From the NCBI GenBank assembly GCA_015521685.1, contig WANT01000036.1:1-59451 (forward strand): 59,451 nucleotides of DNA, in the 5' to 3' direction. The stretch comes from Aeropyrum sp. GTDB taxonomy: Archaea > Thermoproteota > Thermoprotei_A > Sulfolobales > Acidilobaceae. The position numbers were made by a program, and so were the translations under genes. The notes under the pieces were generated by a model. The model had not been told where the DNA came from. It did no database searches and saw only the letters and a list, made by a program, of their open reading frames with translations. The stretch's first letter is position 1, and every line of letters starts with the position of its first letter. This document shows, piece by piece, positions 26,673 through 35,233 of this stretch.

Positions 26673-27845
26673 GTGAGGGCTGTACCATACCTAGAGGGGA
26701 CTGCTAAGAAGTACGCTCTAGCTGCTGCTGAGGCCGAGAAGAGGGGGGACTACGAGTCCGCAATCCACAATCTCAACAAGGCTATAGAGTACCTTACCGA
26801 GATAGTAAGAAACTATCCCGACTACCCTCTCGCGCACATATACAGGAGGCTTATAGCACAGTACCAAAGAAAAGCGAGGGACCTGGAGAGAAAAGCTAGG
26901 CTGATACCAGCTTCAGGCGATGAAGTCTATGTAGAGCCAGGGGATGAGGGTAGGAACGGCCAGGAGGGGGGTGGTAAGGATGGGAGGGTTCCCGAGTTCG
27001 TCTTGAAGGAGAAGCCCAACGTCTCGTTCGACGATATTGCTGGGCTTGAGGAGGCCAAGAAGGCTATAAGGGAGGCTATAGTTTTCCCCGTTAGGAGGCC
27101 CGATCTATTCCCCCTAGGCTGGCCTAGAGGTATACTACTCTATGGCCCCCCCGGTACTGGCAAAACCATGCTTGCATCTGCTGTAGCTAACGAGGTTGAT
27201 GGGGAGTTCCTCTATGTGGATGCCGCGAACATAATGAGTAAGTGGCTGGGGGAGGGGGAGAAGAACGTTAAGAGGCTGTTCGAGTACGCTAGGAGCAAAG
27301 CTAAGGAGGGGAAGCCCGTCATCATATTCATCGACGAGGTAGACGCCCTCCTAGGGGTCCACGGCTCTGAGGTGGGCGGCGAGGTCAGAGTGAGAAACCA
27401 GTTCTTAAAGGAGATGGACGGGATACAGGACAAGGGGAGCAAGCTCCACGTCTACGTGATAGCCGCCACCAACAAGCCATGGAAGCTAGACGAGCCATTC
27501 ATAAGAAGGTTCCAGAAGAGGATATACGTACCCCTCCCAGACAGGAAGACTAGGCGCAGGATGCTCGAAATGTACACTAAGAATCTGAGGCTCGCACCCA
27601 GCGTAGACCTAGATAAGCTGACCGAAATGCTAGAGGGCTATACAGGCAGCGATGTCGCTGACATCGTTAGGGAGGCCTACATGATAACAGTTAGGGAGCT
27701 GTTCGAGAAGGGCAAGATAGATGGAGAACCTCGCCCCGTTGAGATGCGAGACTTCGAGGAGGTCTTGAGGAGGAGAAGGCCAAGCGTGGACCACTCACTG
27801 CTGAAAACTTATGACGAGTGGACTGAGAGGTTCGCCGCAGTCTAA
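26673..27845 (+). CDS. cdvC: CdvC, Vps4-like AAA ATPase
   Basis: A 390-residue protein. Residues about 5-80 form an MIT domain (YALAAAEAEKRGDYESAIHN, three helices). A Gly and Asp-rich linker follows, then a single AAA module: GILLYGPPGTGKTMLASAVA near 155 (Walker A), VIIFIDEVDALLG (Walker B), the second-region-of-homology FIRRFQKRIYVPLPD, and the Vps4-type C-terminal helix. It disassembles ESCRT-III polymers using ATP in cell division. GTG start. The MIT domain pairs with the MIM2-like motif in the CdvB gene just upstream. No cdvA lies adjacent in this window. Confidence 0.94.
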   Translation: MRAVPYLEGTAKKYALAAAEAEKRGDYESAIHNLNKAIEYLTEIVRNYPDYPLAHIYRRLIAQYQRKARDLERKARLIPASGDEVYVEPGDEGRNGQEGGGKDGRVPEFVLKEKPNVSFDDIAGLEEAKKAIREAIVFPVRRPDLFPLGWPRGILLYGPPGTGKTMLASAVANEVDGEFLYVDAANIMSKWLGEGEKNVKRLFEYARSKAKEGKPVIIFIDEVDALLGVHGSEVGGEVRVRNQFLKEMDGIQDKGSKLHVYVIAATNKPWKLDEPFIRRFQKRIYVPLPDRKTRRRMLEMYTKNLRLAPSVDLDKLTEMLEGYTGSDVADIVREAYMITVRELFEKGKIDGEPRPVEMRDFEEVLRRRRPSVDHSLLKTYDEWTERFAAV

Positions 27846-28042
27846 CCTCCACACTTCCACGACAATCCCCACACGACACTGACGCACTGTTCAGCCTGAG
27901 AGACCCTAGTTAAACAACGCCTCCTCCATTACTTCAAACGCTAGAATAGAGTAGTGTGGAGGAATTCCTACGTAGACCTTGTCTCGAGTTTAGGAGTATT
28001 GCTGCGGCTTAGCTCGCCCTCAGCAAGGTCCTCCCAGAAACA

Positions 28043-28050
28043 TTTATAAA
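28043..28050 (+). promoter_or_regulatory. TATA box for 5S rRNA
   Basis: TTTATAAA at 28043-28050 puts the start of transcription at about 28073, the first base of the predicted 5S terminal stem. The 195 bases before it (27846-28040) hold nothing else I can support. Confidence 0.7.
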
Positions 28051-28073
28051 TACCGGGCGGTAATTGTGTGTTA

Positions 28074-28204
28074 GTGGCCCGGCCCGGCCATAGCGGCCGG
28101 GTAACACCCGGACTCATTTCGAACCCGGAAGTTAAGCCGGCCGCGTTGGGACTCCAGTGGGGTCCGAGAGGCCCTGCAGGGGTCCCAAGCCGGGGCCGGG
28201 CCAC
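28074..28204 (+). rRNA. rrf: 5S ribosomal RNA
   Basis: The archaeal 5S core is plain: CGGGTAACACCCGGACTC, TTTCGAACCCGGAAGTTAAG and the following CCG. The terminal helix is formed by GTGGCCCGGCCC at 28074-28085 and GGGCCGGGCCAC at the 3' end. It is longer and more GC-rich than in mesophiles, as expected for a hyperthermophile. Its length, about 131 bases, depends on that stem. It stands alone, without 16S or 23S, common in crenarchaea. Confidence 0.95.
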
Positions 28205-28255
28205 TATAGATCCCGCCTAAACCCACTCCGCAAGTATCGCTGGTGTCGATGCGGC

Positions 28256-28606
28256 TTGCCCCCAGGAGAAGAGGCTATCCTAGCACAACTAGTATACACA
28301 CTAGTCCAGACAGTTCCTCAGGGTAGAGTCACCACATACGGGTCCATCGCTAAGCTGCTTAACACTAGCCCGAGGGTTATCGGCAGGATTTTAGCTTCTA
28401 ATGATAACCCTATAGTCGTGCCATGCCATAGGGTAGTCAGGAGCGATGGTGGTTTGGGAGGCTATAGCTTCGGTGGAGAGACGTTCAAGGCTAAGCTTTT
28501 GATGTTAGAGGGTGTAAGGGTCTATAGAGTAGGAGATCGCTTCTACGTTGGCCGGGAACACATTATAGACTTGAACCGAATACTAAGCCCAAAACCGCTA
28601 CTATGA
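28256..28606 (+). CDS. ogt: Methylated-DNA-protein cysteine methyltransferase
   Basis: I choose the TTG at 28256 (PPGEEAILAQ...), giving 116 residues; longer frames run into the 5S rRNA. The C-terminal domain of Ogt/AGT is intact: QGRVTTYGSIAKLL, SPRVIGRIL (DNA-binding recognition helix with its Arg finger), and IVVPCHRVV with the acceptor Cys, then GLGGYSFGGETFKAKLLMLEG. It removes alkyl groups from O6-guanine in one suicidal step. The Cys is present, so this is an enzyme and not an ATL-type sensor. It lacks most of the usual N-terminal domain and is short. Confidence 0.85.
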   Translation: MPPGEEAILAQLVYTLVQTVPQGRVTTYGSIAKLLNTSPRVIGRILASNDNPIVVPCHRVVRSDGGLGGYSFGGETFKAKLLMLEGVRVYRVGDRFYVGREHIIDLNRILSPKPLL

Positions 28607-28767
28607 GTATATCCACCCCCTTAGGATCCACAATCCTCGATATCACCTAAGCAGGGGGCCTCCCAACTAGAATACAATTATTTTAGGTGTATGCCCAATC
28701 CCTCCTGGATAATCTTTATCAACTGTAGATCAGCCATAATGTCAAGGAAATAAGAGGTGGCAATAAC

Positions 28768-29052
28768 ATGGCTAACAAGCCCTCAAAGCAGCTGGTTAAC
28801 CCATTCAAGTTCCTTAAGGAGCATGTAAATAGCCAGATTTACGTCAAGCTGAAGGATGGAAGCGAGTATGTTGGGAAGCTTGTGGCTACAGACACTACTA
28901 TGAATCTCATTCTTGATGATGCTGTTGAAGTTGCCGACAATGGCTCTCGCCTTGTGGCGAAGATTGGGAGGGTTCTAATTAAGGGGAGCATGGTAGAGTA
29001 TATAAGCTTCAACCCCAGCGATGCTGCAGAGAAGGCTTTGACCGGTATGTAA
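28768..29052 (+). CDS. Archaeal Sm-like protein (SmAP/LSm)
   Basis: A 94-residue protein with the two Sm motifs: NPFKFLKEHVNSQIYVKLKD...YVGKLVATDTTMNLILDDAVEV (Sm1), and RVLIKGSMVEYISF (Sm2). LSm rings bind U-rich RNA ends and act in RNA stability or processing. ATG start with GAGGTGG 8 bases ahead, and an ATAATCTTTATC AT box about 40 bases further up. It is convergent with nucS. Confidence 0.93.
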   Translation: MANKPSKQLVNPFKFLKEHVNSQIYVKLKDGSEYVGKLVATDTTMNLILDDAVEVADNGSRLVAKIGRVLIKGSMVEYISFNPSDAAEKALTGM

Positions 29053-29095
29053 GGGACTCCTCTCTCCGACTCACTCACCCAATTGGGCAGGATCT

Positions 29096-29884
29096 TCAAG
29101 TAGAGTCCAGATAATCTAGCACGCTCTTAGGCTTGCTTCTCTTCACCAGCTTATAGGCCTTCTTCAAGTCTATCCTCCTGAATTCTAGCCCCAGCGATTC
29201 GAGCAGGATCCTAGCCTTCTCGGAGATATCTGGCGCTGCTAGTATCCCCCTTACAGCTGCGTTTTTCGAGTACTCCCTAACATACCCTTCAAGCTGTCTG
29301 ACAGCGCGCTCATCAGCCCTTATTCTCTTAACCTCAACTATTGCAAGCCTACCCTGGCCGTCCACACCATATATGTCAGCCCTCCCTGCAGGCGTCCTCT
29401 TCTCCTTGACATAAAAACGTATCTTCTCCCCTAGGAGCTCCTCCGGGTGCCTGACTATAGCCTCCCTGAGGTCCTCCTCACTCAGATACATCCAGTAGGC
29501 CCCCTCCTCCGGCGAGTCTATCCATGCTACGAACCACACGTCTCTACACCTCAGCAGGAGTGTCTCTCGAGGCTTTCTCCTGACAAACTTGAGGAGCATC
29601 TCTCCGCCAGTCTCCGATATTTCTATATGTGAGGTGGAGGGCTGCCAGTTGAGGGGTCTGAATCCCTTAGGCCCGTGAACTATGACAGCGCCGTCGGGCT
29701 TCACTATTAGCAGCTTATCACCCTCAGTCGAAGAGCTGCTCCCCCTACCCTCGTACTCGGCGCTACAGCTACCAGCCACGACAACTATACTTGACCCTAT
29801 CTTCCTTTTTATCGCGGATTCGGCCTCGGCGATGCTGGGGTTTACTATAGCCCCTGACCTCCAGTCGGTATCCACACCGTCCAT
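29096..29884 (-). CDS. nucS: EndoMS/NucS mismatch-specific endonuclease
   Basis: A 262-residue protein. The N-terminal half is the dimerisation and DNA-binding domain (PKGFRPLNWQPS is conserved). The C-terminal RecB-like nuclease has GRADIYGVDGQGRLAIVEVKR, with the Asp and the Glu-Val-Lys catalytic set, and AVRQLEGYVREYSK. EndoMS cuts both strands at mismatches and is thought to stand in for MutS/MutL, absent from most archaea. It faces the SmAP gene tail to tail and is divergent from the channel gene. In some archaea nucS neighbours radA; not here. Confidence 0.92.
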   Translation of the reverse strand: MDGVDTDWRSGAIVNPSIAEAESAIKRKIGSSIVVVAGSCSAEYEGRGSSSSTEGDKLLIVKPDGAVIVHGPKGFRPLNWQPSTSHIEISETGGEMLLKFVRRKPRETLLLRCRDVWFVAWIDSPEEGAYWMYLSEEDLREAIVRHPEELLGEKIRFYVKEKRTPAGRADIYGVDGQGRLAIVEVKRIRADERAVRQLEGYVREYSKNAAVRGILAAPDISEKARILLESLGLEFRRIDLKKAYKLVKRSKPKSVLDYLDST

Positions 29885-29938
29885 ACATAGTCACCCTCCT
29901 GTCCAGGGCTGATCGGCTACTACTGGGGCGTCTCCCCC

Positions 29939-29947
29939 GTATATAGG
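29939..29947 (+). promoter_or_regulatory. TATA box for the K+ channel gene
   Basis: GTATATAGG at about 29939-29947 predicts a transcript start near 29970, about 10 bases before the ATG at 29981, so the message is nearly leaderless. Confidence 0.45.
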
Positions 29948-29980
29948 ATTGTCGGTTTCACATCTTTGTAGGGTGCTGCC

Positions 29981-30835
29981 ATGGCTAGTAGGCGATCTAG
30001 GCTAGGAATATCTAATGTGGCTAGAAATGCTGGTGGGCTAGTGGAGGACGTTATGGAACACCCTCTAGTGGAGCTCGCGATATCCTACACAGCCCTCCTA
30101 TCAGTTATTATAGTCATAGTAGAGCTTACGGAGGCCGTGGACCCCTCTAGGCTGAAGACCCTATACATTATAGACCTGCTCCTAGTATCTGTCCTTTGGG
30201 TAGACTACATATATAGGGCTGTCAAGAGCGGCAGCCCAACTAGGTACATCAGGAAAACTTTCTACGAGATCCCAGCACTAATACCAGCAGGGCTCCTAGC
30301 CTTTATCGAGAGCCAGCTAGCAGGCCTAGGATTCTTCAGGCTAGTCAGGCTGGTCAGGCTCATGAGAATCATCCTAATATTATCAAGGGGAAGTAGGTTC
30401 CTCAGCCTGGCCGGAGATGCAGCGGAAAAAGTGAAGCTCTACCACCTGTTCGGCGCGGTAGTTATGACAGTTGTCTACGGAGCCCTGGCAGTGTACATAG
30501 TAGAGTCTCCCAACCCGTCTAGCGCGATCAAAAGCTTCTTCGACGCCCTATGGTGGGCTATAGTGACCGCTACTACCGTCGGCTACGGCGACCTGGTACC
30601 CTCAACCCCACTCGGGAGAGCTATAGGAATTGTGGTTATGCTTACTGGAATAAGCGCGCTAACCCTAATGATAAGCACGGTGTCAAGCATTTTCCAGAGG
30701 TTCATATCCAATGGCCAGTCAGGCGGCCCATGCACAGCTTCGGACCTTTCCGCCCTTGCAACCATGAGTGACGAGGAGTTCGAGCGGCTTATAGAGAGGT
30801 TGAGGATGCTTAGAGAAGCCTCTAAGGGAGGATAG
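29981..30835 (+). CDS. Voltage-gated potassium channel, KvAP-like
   Basis: A 284-residue protein that lines up along its length with KvAP of Aeropyrum pernix, as I remember that sequence. S1-S3 include VMEHPLVELAISYTALLSV; the S4 voltage sensor, FFRLVRLVRLMRIILILSRG near 125, keeps the Arg every third residue; the selectivity filter is TATTVGYGDLVPSTP. The paddle (S3b-S4) and S4-S5 linker are well conserved. The C-terminus after S6 is variable and ends in a charged helix (DEEFERLIERLRML). As a tetramer it lets K+ pass when the membrane depolarises. Differences from KvAP are scattered, so this is an orthologue from another species or lineage. Confidence 0.95.
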   Translation: MASRRSRLGISNVARNAGGLVEDVMEHPLVELAISYTALLSVIIVIVELTEAVDPSRLKTLYIIDLLLVSVLWVDYIYRAVKSGSPTRYIRKTFYEIPALIPAGLLAFIESQLAGLGFFRLVRLVRLMRIILILSRGSRFLSLAGDAAEKVKLYHLFGAVVMTVVYGALAVYIVESPNPSSAIKSFFDALWWAIVTATTVGYGDLVPSTPLGRAIGIVVMLTGISALTLMISTVSSIFQRFISNGQSGGPCTASDLSALATMSDEEFERLIERLRMLREASKGG

Positions 30836-30873
30836 ACTCTGAAGTAAGTCTTAATTAGCGCCGAATTCAAGGA

Positions 30874-31608
30874 TCAAATGGATAGCCTAGATTTAGGATG
30901 CGTCCATAGCCTATACAGGAATTCAGCCAGGCCTGAGACTATAGAGTCAACCAGACGCTCAGGCTCCCCCGTGTAGGCACCAACCCCGCCCTCATAAACT
31001 ACAGCTCCTCCCGCAGACGATCGGGGAAAGCTTAGTATCTTGACTCCTCTTCCCGTCAACACTCCCTCGTCGCAGCCCTCATCCCGGTCCCGCTTCCCAG
31101 GCTTGAAGCCAGAGAGATAGGAGAGCAAGAGCTCTTCTACTCGCGAAGCATGTCCAATAGCAACTCCTTCAGCATGAGCCCAATAGTCGGTAACCCCTAC
31201 TATGAGTCCAGTTTTGACCGCAGCCTTCCTAGCAGCAGCCTCGAGAACCCCGCTATTCCCCCCGTGGCCGTTGACTATAGCCACCCTCTCGGCCCCCCAT
31301 CTCGAAACTGATTCTAGTATATCCAATACTAGGCTCTCTAGCGTCCTGCTGGAGAGGGTAACTGTACCCGGGTACGTTGACCACTCTACGCTATATCCGT
31401 ATCGTAGAGGGGGTAGTATGAGGCACCCTACACCCCTATTTGACAGCCTGTGGCATGCGAGGTCTACCAGCCTTTCTACTATTATCGAGTCGGTCCCAAG
31501 GGGGAGAGTGCAGTGCTGTTCGGTGCTTCCAGTAGGGATGACTGGGATGTGGCTCCTCAGGACCTCTGCTACCTGAGTAGCCTTTAGCTCCTCAAGCCTT
31601 ACTAGCAC
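30874..31608 (-). CDS. Creatininase-family hydrolase (ArfB-like)
   Basis: A 244-residue protein with VIPTGSTEQHCTLPLGTDSII near 20-40 (metal-binding Glu, His, Asp), then EWSTYPGTVTLS and NGHGGNSG near 115. This is the creatininase fold. In archaea such an enzyme, ArfB, removes the formyl group from FAPy in riboflavin and F420 synthesis, and that is the most likely job here; creatinine hydrolysis is unlikely. The usual EQHG is EQHC in this protein. Its start overlaps the stop of the hps gene by 7 bases, so the two are co-transcribed. Confidence 0.7.
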   Translation of the reverse strand: MLVRLEELKATQVAEVLRSHIPVIPTGSTEQHCTLPLGTDSIIVERLVDLACHRLSNRGVGCLILPPLRYGYSVEWSTYPGTVTLSSRTLESLVLDILESVSRWGAERVAIVNGHGGNSGVLEAAARKAAVKTGLIVGVTDYWAHAEGVAIGHASRVEELLLSYLSGFKPGKRDRDEGCDEGVLTGRGVKILSFPRSSAGGAVVYEGGVGAYTGEPERLVDSIVSGLAEFLYRLWTHPKSRLSI

Positions 31609-32327
31609 TTGAAGCCCGCCCTCCTCAAGCCTGCTAGGGCCTCGATAACAGCGCTTTTCGGTGACGCGCTCTTCGTCACCGCTCCACCTATTATTATTAT
31701 AGATGCTCCCGAGCTGGCGAGCTCTCCAGCCTCACCGGGCTTTATCCCCCCTGCGACTGCTAGTAACGCGTCTAAAGACCTAGACAGCCTTCTCACGACC
31801 TCAGCTCTAGAGGAAGCCGTGGCCCCCACCGCCCTCTGGATGTCTAGCCCTAGATGGAAGAGGACTATGGGAACCCCTAGCTCTACACTTCTCCTCGCAT
31901 CCTCCACTATGTCCCTGCTGATGACTAAGTCAGAGTACAATGCTAGACTAAGCCTCTCTGCCGCCTCTACTGCACGCCTTATGGTTGCATCGTGAGAGCT
32001 TGCAAGAACTGTGAACGCATCACCACCCCACCTCGCTACTGCCCCCCCTTCGACGTCACTAGCGTCTGCAGTCTTGGTATCCGCCACGATAACTCCTTCA
32101 GATCCGACTACTCCCCTGAGAGCAGGCAGAGAGTCTCTAAGGCCTTGGGACTTAATTAGAGGCGTCCCAGCCTCAAGGACTAGACCAGGATTTTTGGGTA
32201 GTGTTGCAGCAAGGGAGACGGCTTCCCATAGCTCAGTATAGTCTAGGGCTATTTGTAGAGCAAAGCCACACTCGTCTATGACTCTCCCCAGCTTTCCAGC
32301 TATCTTGGCCACCAGCCATACACCCAC
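31602..32327 (-). CDS. hps: 3-hexulose-6-phosphate synthase-like protein
   Basis: A 241-residue TIM-barrel protein of the OMP decarboxylase superfamily. FALQIALDYTELWEAV is followed by LVLEAGTPLIKSQGL (HPS signature), VIVADTKTADASDVEGGAVARWGGD (the DxKxxD catalytic set), and IIIIGGAVTKS at the phosphate site. HPS joins formaldehyde with ribulose-5-phosphate; in archaea it mainly runs in reverse to make ribulose-5-phosphate from hexulose-6-phosphate. The isomerase partner PHI is not nearby. Pairing with an ArfB-like gene fits riboflavin supply. GTG start at 32327. Confidence 0.82.
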   Translation of the reverse strand: MGVWLVAKIAGKLGRVIDECGFALQIALDYTELWEAVSLAATLPKNPGLVLEAGTPLIKSQGLRDSLPALRGVVGSEGVIVADTKTADASDVEGGAVARWGGDAFTVLASSHDATIRRAVEAAERLSLALYSDLVISRDIVEDARRSVELGVPIVLFHLGLDIQRAVGATASSRAEVVRRLSRSLDALLAVAGGIKPGEAGELASSGASIIIIGGAVTKSASPKSAVIEALAGLRRAGFKC

Positions 32328-32401
32328 GATTATATCACGTTCTCTGTAAAGGAATAACTAGACCACAACTCTAAATATCAGCTATTGAGGCGGGGCTAGC
32401 C

Positions 32402-32833
32402 ATGGCCTCGGATCTCCTGGAGGTTGAGGTTGCAGGTATTAAATTCAAGCTGGACAAGAGCCTGAAGTATACGGAGAGCGACGAGTGGGTTAGAGTTGAG
32501 GGCGGCGTCGCCACTGTTGGTATTACGGATTTCGCCCAGAAGGAGTTGAAGGACATAGTAGGCGTAGAGCTACCCGAGGTGGGCGCCGCAGTGAAGGCTG
32601 GCGATACTGTGGCTACAGTAGAGTCTATAAAGGCTACTGCCGAGATCTACTCACCCGTCTCCGGAGAGATCGTAGAGGTCAACGAGAAGCTGCTGGACGC
32701 GCCAGAAACTATAAACGAGGATCCGTACGGAGAGGGATGGATATTCAAAGTTCGAATAAGCGACCCCAGCGAACTGGATAAGCTTCTAGACTTTCAATCC
32801 TACATCGAGAGCGTTAAGAAGAGGAAATCTTAA
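32402..32833 (+). CDS. gcvH: Glycine cleavage system H protein
   Basis: A 143-residue protein. YTESDEWVRVEGGVATVGIT opens the lipoyl domain, and the lipoylated Lys is in VESIKATAEIYSPVSGE near 76. The C-terminal helix SELDKLLDFQSYIESV is typical. It carries the aminomethyl group between the P and T enzymes, none of which is in this window. Short distance after the divergent hps gene; ATG at 32402. Confidence 0.93.
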   Translation: MASDLLEVEVAGIKFKLDKSLKYTESDEWVRVEGGVATVGITDFAQKELKDIVGVELPEVGAAVKAGDTVATVESIKATAEIYSPVSGEIVEVNEKLLDAPETINEDPYGEGWIFKVRISDPSELDKLLDFQSYIESVKKRKS

Positions 32834-32909
32834 ACTCCCAGAATCAGCCCTGATTAATACTCCCCACATACCATTAGAATTCTTCTGAGACGCGGGGGTG
32901 GAAAGCTAA

Positions 32910-34664
32910 GTGACCAAGCCCGAGGTCATAGAGCACGACGTTGTTATAGTAGGCAGCGGCATTGCCGGGCTGAGGGCTGCTGTCGAGATCAAGAGGAAGT
33001 ATGGGGAGAAGATAGATGTAGGCTTGATCAGCAAGATCCACCTAATGAGGAGCCATAGCATAAGCGCTGAGGGCGGGACAGCGGCTGTCATCTACAGGGA
33101 GGAGGGAGACAGCTTCTCCCTACACGCCTGGGACACTATAAAGGGGAGCGACTTCCTAGCTGATCAGGATGCTGTCTGGATTTTCGTCAAGCTTATGCCC
33201 GAGGAGGTTAGACTGCTAGAGCATTGGGGTATGCCTTGGAGCAGGCGGCCAGATGGTAGGCTCGCAACTAGGGCGTTCGGAGGGCACAGCTTCAAGAGGA
33301 CCTTATTCGCAGGCGACAAGACGGGATTCTACGAGATGCACACCCTGTACAACAAGCTACTCCAATACGATGGGTGGGAGAGGTATGATGAGTGGTATGT
33401 GACGAATATTGCTGTTGACGAGGGAGAGTTCAGAGGTGTATTCGCGATTAACCCGAGGGATGGGGATATTTACTTCTTCAAGGCGAAGGCAGGGATAATC
33501 GCTACTGGCGGTGCTGGCAGGCTGTACAACTTCGCTACCTACGCCCACACAGTCACCGGAGATGGTTGGGGCATGGCTTTGAGGGCTGGACTCCCTCTCA
33601 AGGACCCGGAGTTCTTCCAGTTCCACCCGACTGGGCTGATACCGAGTGGAATTTTAATAACTGAGGGTGCGCGGGGCGAGGGGGGCTACCTACTGAACAA
33701 CAAGGGAGAGAGGTTCATGCTGAGGAAGGACTGTGCGCCTAAGATGGCCGAAATAGCGCCCAGAGACATTGTATCGAGGTGTATATTGAGGGAGATTCTA
33801 GAGGGCAGGGGGTTTAAGGACGATGTATCCGGCCTAGAGTACGTGCTCCTAGACCTCAGGCATCTAGGGGAGGAGAAGATAAACGAGAGGCTTCCCGCGG
33901 TTAGAGAGATTGCAATAAGATATGCTGGTATAGACCCTGTGGAGGAGCCTCTGCCAGTAAGGCCTGTAGCCCACTACACTATGGGGGGCATAAGGACTGA
34001 CAGCTACTATAGGGTCCTAGACGGGGAGGGACGCTGGGTCAAGGGTCTATTCGCCGCGGGGGAGGTTGCCGCCTCTAGCATACACGGCGCCAACAGGCTC
34101 GGTAGCAACAGCACTGCAGAATGCCTCACCTCTGGCAGGATAACTGGCCTCCTCGCAGCTGAGTATGCCCTCAAGGCTCCAACCCCTAGGGGTGTTAGCC
34201 CTGAGAGGTCCGAATCCGAGGAGTCCTGGGTCTACTCCCTCCTAAAGAGGGAGTCTGGGACGCCTAGCTACCAGATAAAGAGGCAGCTGAGGGACACAAT
34301 GGGCAAGTACTTCTATGTTATCCGCGACGAGGAGGGCATGAAGAACGGCCTCCTAACAATAATTAAGCTGCGGAGCATGTTCAGGAACGAGGTTTATATT
34401 GAGGACAAGGGCAGGATATACAATACAGATCTTATCGCCGCCCTAGAGACCGCCAACATGCTTGACGCCGCACTAGCTGTAGCTAAGGCAGCGCTAAACA
34501 GGGCTGAGAGCCGAGGCGCCCACTACAGGGTAGACTATCCTAAGAGGGACGACGCTAACTGGCTGAAGCACACACTAGTACTTCCCAGCGGCGAGGACGA
34601 CGTTAAAATACTCTACGAGCCGGTTAGGATTACGACTTGGAAACCCGTTGAGAGGAAGTACTAG
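32910..34664 (+). CDS. sdhA: Succinate dehydrogenase flavoprotein subunit
   Basis: A 584-residue flavoprotein. VVIVGSGIAGLRAAVEI is the FAD dinucleotide fold; SHSISAEGGTAAVI holds the His that normally carries covalent FAD; the active site is in FHPTGLIPSGILITEGARGEGGYL, and GANRLGSNSTAECLTSGR is the second FAD stretch. It oxidises succinate to fumarate and passes electrons to SdhB. GTG start with GGGGGTGG before it. First gene of sdhACDB. The order flavoprotein, two membrane subunits, iron-sulfur subunit differs from the SdhA-SdhB-first order of some crenarchaea such as Sulfolobus. Confidence 0.95.
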   Translation: MTKPEVIEHDVVIVGSGIAGLRAAVEIKRKYGEKIDVGLISKIHLMRSHSISAEGGTAAVIYREEGDSFSLHAWDTIKGSDFLADQDAVWIFVKLMPEEVRLLEHWGMPWSRRPDGRLATRAFGGHSFKRTLFAGDKTGFYEMHTLYNKLLQYDGWERYDEWYVTNIAVDEGEFRGVFAINPRDGDIYFFKAKAGIIATGGAGRLYNFATYAHTVTGDGWGMALRAGLPLKDPEFFQFHPTGLIPSGILITEGARGEGGYLLNNKGERFMLRKDCAPKMAEIAPRDIVSRCILREILEGRGFKDDVSGLEYVLLDLRHLGEEKINERLPAVREIAIRYAGIDPVEEPLPVRPVAHYTMGGIRTDSYYRVLDGEGRWVKGLFAAGEVAASSIHGANRLGSNSTAECLTSGRITGLLAAEYALKAPTPRGVSPERSESEESWVYSLLKRESGTPSYQIKRQLRDTMGKYFYVIRDEEGMKNGLLTIIKLRSMFRNEVYIEDKGRIYNTDLIAALETANMLDAALAVAKAALNRAESRGAHYRVDYPKRDDANWLKHTLVLPSGEDDVKILYEPVRITTWKPVERKY

Positions 34665-34740
34665 ACTAACGAGTTTTCCAATAGTCTGGGATAGAGTTGT
34701 TTTGTGCGCCATATGTAACTTGCCTGGAGGTGTTGGACTA

Positions 34741-35217
34741 TTGGGTAAGAGTGTTAGGGACCTCGTGAAATACCTAGACCTGAGGCCTGGGTGGAGGGCG
34801 TTCATCGACCCCTTCATACTCAAGCTCTGGAACAATCCTGAGAGGGTAGCATTCCACATGCACAGAATCACTGGCGTCATAACCGCGTTCTTCATATTCA
34901 TACACATCATAACAACTAACGTGCCCGCGAGGGCCGGGTGGGAGGCTTATCTTGAGGAGGTTAGAAACCTAGAGGCCATAACTCCCACTTCAGTCCTATT
35001 CTACCTTGCCATGGGAGCAGTGCTCTTCCACGGCATAAACGGGGTGAGGCTAATACTCGTGGAGGCCCTAGCCTGGGGCATTGGCAGGCCTGAGAAGCCG
35101 AAGCCGCCCTACATTGCACCTAGCCTTAGAGGCCGGCAGAGGGCTTTGATCCACGTCACCTTCGCCTTGTGGATCATACTATGGCTTGCGCTAGGATATG
35201 TTATGTTCCTCACTTAG
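34741..35217 (+). CDS. sdhC: Succinate dehydrogenase cytochrome b subunit
   Basis: I choose the TTG at 34741 (GKSVRDLVKYL), 158 residues, because GGAGGTG lies about 10 bases ahead; the longest frame begins inside sdhA. Three membrane helices. VAFHMHRITGVITAFFIFIHI near the first helix, and FHGINGVRLILVEAL near the second, contain His residues of the kind that hold heme b. It anchors SdhA/SdhB and takes part in quinone reduction. sdhD follows after 16 bases. Confidence 0.88.
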   Translation: MGKSVRDLVKYLDLRPGWRAFIDPFILKLWNNPERVAFHMHRITGVITAFFIFIHIITTNVPARAGWEAYLEEVRNLEAITPTSVLFYLAMGAVLFHGINGVRLILVEALAWGIGRPEKPKPPYIAPSLRGRQRALIHVTFALWIILWLALGYVMFLT

Positions 35218-35233
35218 GGGGGTGGTGTGTTAA

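Noticed and set aside
28157-28255. Longer N-terminus for the O6-alkylguanine methyltransferase starting inside the 5S rRNA.
   Set aside because: It would be encoded by the 5S 3' half and its residues do not resemble the family; TTG 28256 is adequate.
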